Assembly (NCBI GenBank): GCA_036160575.1 | Contig: JAYYDT010000050.1 | Location: forward strand, 1 to 42,964 | Source of the DNA: TMED26 sp002694075 | Lineage (GTDB): Bacteria > Pseudomonadota > Alphaproteobacteria > Thalassobaculales > Thalassobaculaceae | Length of the DNA stretch: 42,964 nt | Direction: 5' to 3' | In this document: positions 9,305-15,752 of the stretch, one piece after another | How positions within the stretch are numbered: position 1 is the first letter of the stretch | How the letters are laid out: each line of letters starts with the position of its first letter | Position numbers and translations under genes: made by a program | Notes under the pieces: generated by a model | Database searches by the model: none | Told to the model about the DNA's origin: nothing | What the model saw: only the letters and a program-made list of their open reading frames with translations

Positions 9305-10221
9305 CAGAAATAGCCTTCTTGTTTTTTATCTTCCATAGAGGCGCTAGCGTCGCGATCGATCACCCGGCCTTGCCGCTCGGAGGTGGTCGCCAGCAGCATT
9401 TCGCCGATCACCTCCGGCAAGCTTTCGGCCTGGCTCTCGATGGCGCCGGTCAGCGGATAGCAGCCAAGGGTGCGAAAGCGCACCGAGCGCATCTCGGGCG
9501 TTTCGCCAGGCTCGAGGGGCAGGCGATCGTCATCGACCATGATCAATCCGCCGTCGCGATGGACCACCGGGCGCGGTTTGGCGAAATACAGCGGCACCAC
9601 CGGAATGTCCTCGCGGTAGATATATTCCCAGATATCCAATTCGGTCCAATTGGAGAGGGGGAAGACGCGGATGCTTTCGCCCTCGGCGATCCGCCCGTTG
9701 TAAAGCGACCACAGTTCGGGGCGCTGATTTTTCGGGTCCCAGCGATGGTCGCGCGTGCGGAAGGAAAAAACCCGTTCCTTGGCCCGGCTTTTTTCCTCGT
9801 CGCGGCGGGCGCCGCCAAAGGCGGCGTCAAAACCGTGGTGATCGAGGGCCTGTTTGAGGGCCTGGGTTTTCATGATGTCGGTGTGTACCGCCGAGCCATG
9901 GCTGATCGGGCCTACCCCGTCGCGCAACCCGTCCGGGTTGGTGTGCACCAGCAACTCCAGCCCGAGATCGGCGGCGCGCTGGTCGCGAAAGCTGATCATC
10001 TCGCGGAATTTCCAGGTGGTGTCGACATGCAGCAGGGGAAATGGCGGTTTGGCCGGGTAGAAGGCCTTCATCGCCAGGTGCAGCATGACGGAACTGTCTT
10101 TGCCGATGGAATACAGCATCACAGGTTTGCGAAACTGCGCGACCACTTCGCGCATGACGTGAATGCTTTCGGCTTCCAAGCGTCGCAAGTGTTGCATACG
10201 AGGAGGGTGTCCCTCTGGCAT
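9304..10221 (-). CDS. cysD: Sulfate adenylyltransferase subunit 2
   Basis: A 305-residue ATP sulfurylase catalytic subunit; it partners with CysN to make APS in the cytoplasm. The N-terminal HLRRLEAESIHVMREV and the PP-loop YSIGKDSSVMLHLA are typical, as are the GGARRDEEKSRAKER segment and the C-terminal KKQEGYF. Two starts are possible: ATG at 10221, which has no clear ribosome-binding site, or ATG at 10197 (eight residues shorter), which has GAGGG about 13 bases upstream. The longer form is nearer the E. coli length of about 302. It is the first gene of cysD-cysNC. A good promoter sequence lies about 80 bases upstream, and a GGCGCT/AGCGCC dyad sits at the expected transcription start. Confidence 0.95.
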   Translation of the reverse strand: MPEGHPPRMQHLRRLEAESIHVMREVVAQFRKPVMLYSIGKDSSVMLHLAMKAFYPAKPPFPLLHVDTTWKFREMISFRDQRAADLGLELLVHTNPDGLRDGVGPISHGSAVHTDIMKTQALKQALDHHGFDAAFGGARRDEEKSRAKERVFSFRTRDHRWDPKNQRPELWSLYNGRIAEGESIRVFPLSNWTELDIWEYIYREDIPVVPLYFAKPRPVVHRDGGLIMVDDDRLPLEPGETPEMRSVRFRTLGCYPLTGAIESQAESLPEVIGEMLLATTSERQGRVIDRDASASMEDKKQEGYF

Positions 10222-10274
10222 TGGGCAAATAGGGGTCCGGTCTATGAAACGCGCGGCGCGGCCGTGCGTGTTTC

Positions 10275-10292
10275 GGCGCTATCGCCAGCGCC
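10275..10292. promoter_or_regulatory. Dyad at the predicted cysD transcription start
   Basis: GGCGCT and AGCGCC form a perfect 6-base inverted repeat with a 6-base centre. It lies 11 bases past the predicted minus-strand -10 box, so it covers about +4 to +21. It could be an operator or a 5' leader hairpin. There is no experimental or comparative support. Confidence 0.3.
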
Positions 10293-10302
10293 GCCGGCTC
10301 TG

Positions 10303-10331
10303 GTATAACCGCGCCGCGAAGAAATTCACAA
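10303..10331 (-). promoter_or_regulatory. Candidate sigma-70 type promoter for cysD-cysNC
   Basis: On the minus strand TTGTGA (10331-10326) is separated by exactly 17 bases from TTATAC (10308-10303). Both boxes are close to the vegetative consensus and stand out in this GC-rich region. The start would fall near 10296, leaving a leader of roughly 75 to 100 bases before cysD. The region also lies between divergent genes, so part of it may serve the SDR gene. Confidence 0.55.
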
Positions 10332-10380
10332 GCGAGAACTGCGCAGATTCCCGCCGCCATGGCTGAATTGGAGCGACAAA

Positions 10381-11130
10381 ATGGATAAAGGTGTTTTATT
10401 GGTCACCGGCGCGAGCCGCGGCATCGGTGCCGCCACCGCTTTGCGGGCGGCGGCCGACGGATGGGATGTGGCGGTCAACTACGCGCGCGACAAAGCCGCC
10501 GCCGAAACTGTCGCCCAGGGGGTGACGGCGGCCGGCCGGCGGGCGCTGGTGGTGGCCGGTGACATCGCCAAGCCGGCCGACGTCGAGGCTTTGTTCGCCA
10601 CCGTCGACAGCGAGCTTGGCCCGCTCGCCGGCCTGGTTAACAACGCCGGCACCACCGGCCAGGTCAAACGCGTCGATGAGATGACCGCCGGCGACATCGC
10701 CGGCGTTTTCGACCTCAATGTCACCGGTTTGATGCTGTGCTGCGGCGCCGCGGTGCGCCGCATGTCGACGCGCCATGGCGGCCAAGGCGGGGTGATCGTC
10801 AATCTGGGCTCGATCGCCGCGCGCCTCGGCGCGGCCGGCGAATTCGTCCATTACGCCGGCTCCAAAGGCGCGGTGGAATCCATCACCCTCGGCTTGGCCC
10901 GCGAAGTCGCCGGCGAGGGGGTGCGCGTCAACGCCGTCGCGCCGGGCATGATCGACACTGAAATTCACGCCAGCGCCGGCGCCCCGGATCGGGTCGCGCG
11001 CCTCGGTCCGACCGTGCCGCAGGGACGCGCCGGCACCGCCGAGGAAGTGGCCGAGGCGGTGGTTTGGTTGCTGAGTGACGCGGCCCGCTATTGCGCTGGC
11101 AGCATCATCGACGTGAGTGGCGGTCGGTAA
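10381..11130 (+). CDS. Short-chain dehydrogenase/reductase (classical SDR)
   Basis: A 249-residue NAD(P)-dependent oxidoreductase of the classical SDR family. Visible are the cofactor motif TGASRGIGAAT at the N-terminus, NNAG near residue 90, and the catalytic Ser144, Tyr158 and Lys162 (YAGSKGA). VNAVAPGMIDTEIH follows. GGAG lies 6 bases before the ATG. The Arg in GASRGIG and the general form resemble FabG-like or glucose-dehydrogenase-like enzymes, but the substrate cannot be read from sequence. It is followed after 7 bases by zapE on the same strand, so they are probably cotranscribed. It is divergent from cysD. Confidence 0.9.
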   Translation: MDKGVLLVTGASRGIGAATALRAAADGWDVAVNYARDKAAAETVAQGVTAAGRRALVVAGDIAKPADVEALFATVDSELGPLAGLVNNAGTTGQVKRVDEMTAGDIAGVFDLNVTGLMLCCGAAVRRMSTRHGGQGGVIVNLGSIAARLGAAGEFVHYAGSKGAVESITLGLAREVAGEGVRVNAVAPGMIDTEIHASAGAPDRVARLGPTVPQGRAGTAEEVAEAVVWLLSDAARYCAGSIIDVSGGR

Positions 11131-11137
11131 GCCGGCG

Positions 11138-12289
11138 ATGACCTCCGAACCCGGCGTTCTCGCCCGTTATCAGGCGCTGATCGATGACGGCACCCTGGCG
11201 CCCGACCCGGCCCAGCACGCGGTCGCCGCGCGTCTGGACGACCTCGCCGCGCGCCTCGAGGGGTATAAGCCGGCGGCGCGCCGGGGGGGCTGGTTCGGTC
11301 GCTGGGCGCGGTCCGCGCCACCGCCCATCGGCCTCTATATCCACGGCGATGTCGGCCGCGGCAAATCGCGGCTGATGGATTTGTTTTTCGAAACGGTCGC
11401 GGCGACGCCTAAACGGCGGGTGCATTTTCATGAATTCATGCAAGAGGCCCATGGCCTGATCCACCAATGGCGGCAAAATAAAAGCGGCGGCGATCAACCG
11501 GTTCCGCCGACCGCCGCCGCCCTGGCCGCTCGCTCGGCGGTGTTGTGTTTCGACGAATTCGAGGTCCGCGACATCGCCGACGCGATGATCGTCGCCCGCC
11601 TTTTCGAGGCGATGCTGGACCTGGGCGTGGTGGTGGTCGCGACCTCCAACCGGTTGCCCGACGACCTCTATAAAGGCGGTCTGCAGCGCGACCGCTTCTT
11701 GCCTTTCATCGACCTATTGAAAGCGCGTTTGGAGGTGGTGCATTTGGACGGCGCCACCGATTATCGCCTCGACCGTCTGAAAACCATGGCGGTTTACGTC
11801 ACCCCGGTGGACGCCGCGGCGACGGCCCATCTCGATCAAACCTTCGCCGCCTTGACCGACGGCCTGCCGGCGCGGTCCGCCGACTTCGCCCACAAGGGCC
11901 GCACCATCGCGGTGCCGCGGGCGGTCGCCGGCATCGCCCGCTTCGCCTTCGCCGATCTTTGCCAGGTGGCGCTCGGGCCGGGCGATTATCTCGCTATCGC
12001 CGACCGCTTTCACACCGTGGTAATCGACGGGGTGCCCTGTTTCGACGAAGCGCGCCGCGACCAAGCGCGCCGCTTCATGACCTTGATCGACACGCTCTAC
12101 GACCGCAAGGTCAAGGTGGTGGTCAGCGCGGCGGCGGCGCCGGACGACCTGAACGCCACCCGCTCTTGGGCCTTCGAATTTGAACGGACGGTGTCGCGGC
12201 TGATGGAGATGCAATCCCTCGACTATCTCGAAGGCGCGCGGGCGGCGCCGTTGGCGGCGCCCCTGGCGGCGACGGACAGCGGCGCCTAA
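11138..12289 (+). CDS. zapE: Cell division protein ZapE (AFG1-like ATPase)
   Basis: A 383-residue AAA-type P-loop ATPase of the AFG1/ZapE family; in E. coli it acts on the Z-ring late in division. The Walker A is GDVGRGKS (residues 70-77) and the Walker B is VLCFDEFEV. ATSNRLPDDLYKGGLQRDRFLPFI is split over the sensor region and is family-typical, as is the C-terminal ERTVSRLMEMQS. A GTG seven codons upstream (11117) is also open but lies inside the SDR coding end; I prefer the ATG at 11138. In many alphaproteobacteria zapE sits just before mdh, as here. A small GCGC-TTCG-GCGC hairpin begins 2 bases after the stop. Confidence 0.93.
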   Translation: MTSEPGVLARYQALIDDGTLAPDPAQHAVAARLDDLAARLEGYKPAARRGGWFGRWARSAPPPIGLYIHGDVGRGKSRLMDLFFETVAATPKRRVHFHEFMQEAHGLIHQWRQNKSGGDQPVPPTAAALAARSAVLCFDEFEVRDIADAMIVARLFEAMLDLGVVVVATSNRLPDDLYKGGLQRDRFLPFIDLLKARLEVVHLDGATDYRLDRLKTMAVYVTPVDAAATAHLDQTFAALTDGLPARSADFAHKGRTIAVPRAVAGIARFAFADLCQVALGPGDYLAIADRFHTVVIDGVPCFDEARRDQARRFMTLIDTLYDRKVKVVVSAAAAPDDLNATRSWAFEFERTVSRLMEMQSLDYLEGARAAPLAAPLAATDSGA

Positions 12290-12370
12290 AGCGCTTCGGC
12301 GCGGCCCGCCGCGCCGGGCTGGGCGCGGTCAATTGTCGCGCGTTTCGGCGCCTCGTGCGCCCGGCGCGGC

Positions 12371-12398
12371 TTGCCCTGTGTGACATTTCGCGCTACAC
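12371..12398 (+). promoter_or_regulatory. Weak candidate promoter upstream of mdh
   Basis: TTGCCC (12371-12376) and CTACAC (12393-12398) are 16 bases apart in the 185-base gap between zapE and mdh. This resembles the relaxed TTG.C/CTA form of alphaproteobacterial vegetative promoters but neither box is strong. It would place the start about 70 bases before mdh. Confidence 0.25.
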
Positions 12399-12474
12399 CG
12401 CCACGGCATCGCCGGACCGCCCGGCGCGCGTTCAAAACCCGCCCTTTGGCGTTTGTTCGGAAGGTAGCAACATC

Positions 12475-13428
12475 ATGGCTCGCAATAAAATCGCGCTTGT
12501 CGGCGCCGGCAATATCGGTGGCACCCTGGCCCTTCTGGCCGGCTTGAAAGAACTTGGCGATGTCGTCTTGTTCGACATCCTCGAGGGCATTCCGCAGGGC
12601 AAGTCCCTGGACATCGCGCAGGCCTCGCCGGTTGAGGGTTTCGACGCGGCGGTGGTGGGCAGCAATGATTACGCCGATCTGGCCGGCGCCGACGTGGTTA
12701 TCGTGACCGCCGGCATCGCCCGCAAGCCGGGCATGAGCCGCGATGATTTGATCGGCACCAACACCAAGGTGATGAACGCCGTCGGCGCCGGCATCAAGGC
12801 CAATTGCCCGGACGCTTTCGTGATCTGCATCACCAACCCGCTCGACGTCATGGTCGGGGTGTTACGCGACGCCTGTGGCCTGCCGCACCATAAAGTGGTC
12901 GGCATGGCCGGGGTGCTGGACAGCGCCCGCTTCCGCTATTTCCTGGCCGAGGAGTTCAATGTCTCGGTCGAAGACGTCACCGCCTTCGTTCTCGGTGGTC
13001 ATGGCGACACCATGGTGCCGCTGGTGCGCTATTCGACGGTGGCCGGCATCCCGGTGCCGGATCTGATCAAAATGGGCTGGTCGACCGACGCCAAAATCGC
13101 CGACATCGTCCAACGTACCCGCGACGGCGGCGCGGAGATTGTCGGCCTGCTGAAAACGGGCTCGGCGTTTTACGCGCCGGCCTCCTCGGCCATCGAAATG
13201 GCCGAAAGTTATTTGCGCGATAAAAAGCGGGTGCTGCCCTGCGCCGCCTACTGCGACGGCGTCTACGGGCTCGACGGTCTTTATGTCGGTGTGCCGGTGG
13301 TGATCGGCGCCGGCGGTGTCGAGCGGGTCGTCGAGATCGCCTTGGACAGCGAAGAAAAAGCCATGTTCGACCATTCGGTGGGGGCGGTGCGCGGCCTGCT
13401 CGAAGTGGTCGAGAATTTGACCGCGTAA
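12475..13428 (+). CDS. mdh: Malate dehydrogenase (NAD), LDH-like type
   Basis: A 317-residue cytoplasmic enzyme that interconverts malate and oxaloacetate in the TCA cycle. It has the dinucleotide motif VGAGNIGG at residues 7-14, the substrate-loop Arg residues in RKPGMSRDDL, and the proton-acceptor His176 in GGHGDTM. This is the LDH-like type common in alphaproteobacteria rather than the E. coli type. The frame is open 40 codons further upstream, but the start at 12475 fits the family N-terminus (MARNKIALVG) and has GGAAGG about 11 bases before it. It is separated from sucC by a 44-base gap holding a terminator-like hairpin, so mdh may be more abundant than the downstream genes. Confidence 0.97.
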   Translation: MARNKIALVGAGNIGGTLALLAGLKELGDVVLFDILEGIPQGKSLDIAQASPVEGFDAAVVGSNDYADLAGADVVIVTAGIARKPGMSRDDLIGTNTKVMNAVGAGIKANCPDAFVICITNPLDVMVGVLRDACGLPHHKVVGMAGVLDSARFRYFLAEEFNVSVEDVTAFVLGGHGDTMVPLVRYSTVAGIPVPDLIKMGWSTDAKIADIVQRTRDGGAEIVGLLKTGSAFYAPASSAIEMAESYLRDKKRVLPCAAYCDGVYGLDGLYVGVPVVIGAGGVERVVEIALDSEEKAMFDHSVGAVRGLLEVVENLTA

Positions 13429-13433
13429 GCGAT

Positions 13434-13455
13434 GCGGCGCTTCGGCGCCGCTTTT
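13434..13455 (+). terminator. Intrinsic terminator or attenuator between mdh and sucC
   Basis: GCGGCGC, a TTCG loop and GCGCCGC form a perfect 7-base-pair GC stem, followed at once by TTTT (13452-13455) and then CGTTT. The structure starts 5 bases after the mdh stop and ends 18 bases before the sucC start. The short T tract suggests partial termination, which would lower expression of sucCD relative to mdh while leaving the operon continuous. Confidence 0.7.
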
Positions 13456-13472
13456 CGTTTGAGGGGGAAGAA

Positions 13473-14669
13473 ATGAATATTCACGAGTTTCAGGCCAAAG
13501 CGCTGCTCGCCGATTTCGGGGTCACGGTGCCGCGCGGCGGTGTCGCTTTTTCAGCCGACGAGGCGCGCCAAGTGGCCGCCGATCTGGGCGGCCCGATTTG
13601 GGTTGTTAAATCGCAGATTCACGCCGGCGGCCGCGGCGCTGGCCGTTTCAAGGGCGGTGACCCCGACCAAGGCGGCGTCCGCTTGGCCAAATCGGTCGAC
13701 GAAGTGGTCGCGCACACCGGCGCCATGCTGGGCAATGTCCTGGTGACCAAGCAAACCGGCCCCGACGGCAAGGAGGTCGGCCGCGTCTATATCGAGGAAG
13801 GCTGCGATATCGCGCGTGAGCTTTATCTCTCGCTGCTGGTCGACCGGGCGACCTCGCGGGTGACCGTGATGGCCTCGACCGAGGGCGGCATGGAGATCGA
13901 GGAAGTCGCCGAAGCGACGCCGGAGAAAATCATCACCCTGGCGATCGATCCGGTGACCGGGTTGCAGGGCCATCACGCGCGCCGGGTGGCCTTCGCCCTC
14001 GGCCTTGAAGGCAAGCAAGTCGGCGCCGCCGTGAAATTCCTGACGGCGATGTATAAAGCCTTCACCGAACTCGACACGGCGATGCTGGAAGTCAACCCGC
14101 TGGTGGTCACCGGCGACGGCGCCATCATCGCCCTCGACGCGAAAATGAGTTTCGATGACAACGCGCTTTTCCGTCACCCCAAAGTCGCCGACCTGCGCGA
14201 TGAGACTGAAGAGGACCCGGCCGAGCTGGAGGCCAGCAAATACGAGTTGAATTATGTCAAGCTGGACGGCGAGATCGGCTGCATGGTCAACGGCGCCGGC
14301 TTGGCGATGGCGACCATGGACATCATCAAATTGCATGGCGGGTCACCGGCCAACTTCCTCGATGTCGGCGGCGGCGCGACCAAGGAGCGGGTGACCGCGG
14401 CGTTTAAGATCATCCTGTCCGATGCCAATGTGCAGGGCATTTTGGTCAATATTTTCGGTGGCATCATGCGTTGCGACATTATCGCCGAAGGGGTGGTCGC
14501 GGCGGCCAAGGAAGTCAGCCTGCATGTGCCCTTGGTGGTCCGCCTGGAGGGCACCAATGTCGAGCTCGGTAAAAAGATTTTGGCCGATAGCGGATTGCCG
14601 ATCACCTCGGCCGAGAATCTGCGCGACGCCGCCGAGAAAATTGTCACCGCGGTGAAGGAGGCGGCGTGA
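13473..14669 (+). CDS. sucC: Succinyl-CoA synthetase (ADP/GDP-forming) subunit beta
   Basis: A 398-residue ATP-grasp subunit that with SucD converts succinyl-CoA to succinate with substrate-level phosphorylation. The N-terminus MNIHEFQAKALLADFGV is characteristic, followed by QIHAGGRGAGRFKGG in the nucleotide-binding lobe and by the C-terminal NFLDVGGGATKERV and NIFGGIMRCDIIAEGV. The length is typical. The leader GAGGGGGAAG lies a few bases before the ATG. Its TGA stop overlaps the sucD ATG by one base, giving coupled synthesis of the two subunits in equal amounts. Confidence 0.97.
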   Translation: MNIHEFQAKALLADFGVTVPRGGVAFSADEARQVAADLGGPIWVVKSQIHAGGRGAGRFKGGDPDQGGVRLAKSVDEVVAHTGAMLGNVLVTKQTGPDGKEVGRVYIEEGCDIARELYLSLLVDRATSRVTVMASTEGGMEIEEVAEATPEKIITLAIDPVTGLQGHHARRVAFALGLEGKQVGAAVKFLTAMYKAFTELDTAMLEVNPLVVTGDGAIIALDAKMSFDDNALFRHPKVADLRDETEEDPAELEASKYELNYVKLDGEIGCMVNGAGLAMATMDIIKLHGGSPANFLDVGGGATKERVTAAFKIILSDANVQGILVNIFGGIMRCDIIAEGVVAAAKEVSLHVPLVVRLEGTNVELGKKILADSGLPITSAENLRDAAEKIVTAVKEAA

Positions 14670-15544
14670 TGTCGGTCTTGGTTGGAAAACACACCAAAGT
14701 CATTTGCCAGGGCATTACCGGAAGCCAAGGCAGCTTCCACTCCGAACAGGCAATCGCCTATGGCACCGCCATGGTCGGGGGGGTGACGCCGGGCAAGGGG
14801 GGGCAAACCCATCTCGACCTGCCGGTGTTCGACACGGTCCATGAGGCGGTCGCCACGACCGGCGCCAACGCCTCGGTGATTTACGTGCCGCCGCCCTTCG
14901 CCGCCGACTCGATCCTTGAGGCGATTGACGCCGAAGTGCCGCTGGTGGTGTGCATCACCGAAGGTATCCCGGTGCTCGACATGGTGCGGGTCAAGCGCGC
15001 GTTGAGTGGCTCGGCGACACGCTTGATCGGCCCCAACTGCCCAGGCGTGATCACCCCCGACGAATGTAAGATCGGCATTATGCCGGGCCATATCCATCGT
15101 CGCGGCAAGGTCGGTATCGTGTCGCGTTCCGGCACCTTGACTTATGAGGCGGTGGCCCAAACCACCGCCGCCGGACTGGGTCAGTCGACCTGCATTGGGA
15201 TCGGCGGCGACCCGGTCAACGGCACCAATTTCATCGACTGCCTGGATATGTTTTTGGGCGACCCGGAGACCGAGGCGATCATCATGATTGGCGAGATCGG
15301 CGGCAGCGCCGAGGAGGAAGCGGCCGAATTTTACAAGGCTTCCAAGGTTAAAAAGCCGATGGTCGGTTTCATCGCCGGGGTCACCGCCCCACCGGGCAAA
15401 CGCATGGGCCACGCCGGCGCGATCATTTCCGGCGGCCAAGGCACAGCCGAGTCCAAACAGGAAGCGATGCGCGCCGCCGGCATGCGGGTGGCGGATTCGC
15501 CGGCCGGCTTGGGCGAGGCGATGGTCGCGGCGCTGGCGGGTTAA
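14669..15544 (+). CDS. sucD: Succinyl-CoA synthetase subunit alpha
   Basis: A 291-residue subunit that binds CoA and carries the phosphohistidine. CQGITGSQGSFHSEQAI is the CoA-binding start, IGPNCPGVITP follows, and the active-site His lies in the C-terminal GKRMGHAGAIISGG. A GTG three bases upstream (14666) is in frame, but the ATG at 14669 has GAAGGAGG at good spacing and makes a TGATG junction with sucC. Two 7-G runs (14777-14783 and 14797-14803) lie in the coding region. A 208-base gap follows before sucA, which may hold a separate promoter; I see no strong one. Confidence 0.97.
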   Translation: MSVLVGKHTKVICQGITGSQGSFHSEQAIAYGTAMVGGVTPGKGGQTHLDLPVFDTVHEAVATTGANASVIYVPPPFAADSILEAIDAEVPLVVCITEGIPVLDMVRVKRALSGSATRLIGPNCPGVITPDECKIGIMPGHIHRRGKVGIVSRSGTLTYEAVAQTTAAGLGQSTCIGIGGDPVNGTNFIDCLDMFLGDPETEAIIMIGEIGGSAEEEAAEFYKASKVKKPMVGFIAGVTAPPGKRMGHAGAIISGGQGTAESKQEAMRAAGMRVADSPAGLGEAMVAALAG

Positions 15545-15752
15545 GAGCCGCCGGCTCGTCGCCGGGCGCGCGGCGCGACAATTGGCCCGCGCCGCCAACC
15601 GGCCGGAAGCCGACCGACCGCGAATGGTGACTTGCAGCCCGCGCGCAATGCGTTAACGTGTTCGGCGGGGACAACGGCGGCGGCGCGGGAAGGCGCCGCA
15701 AAATGGCAGGAACGGGCGTGTCCGGGTACCGCCCGCGGTGAGGCACTGGGGC

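Noticed and set aside
12456..12474. CGGAAGGTAGCAAC resembling the conserved core of 4.5S RNA before mdh
   Set aside because: No flanking hairpin is visible and the position fits a ribosome-binding site for mdh.
14777..14803. Two 7-G runs in sucD as a phase-variation signal
   Set aside because: Seven G is common in DNA this GC-rich and the runs encode conserved glycines of SucD.
14252..15598. 448-codon minus-strand frame over sucC/sucD
   Set aside because: It overlaps two coupled, well-recognised genes and translates to low-complexity sequence without domains.
15545..15752. Possible promoter (TTGCAG ... TTAACG) before sucA
   Set aside because: The spacing is 15 bases with weak boxes; not good enough to list.
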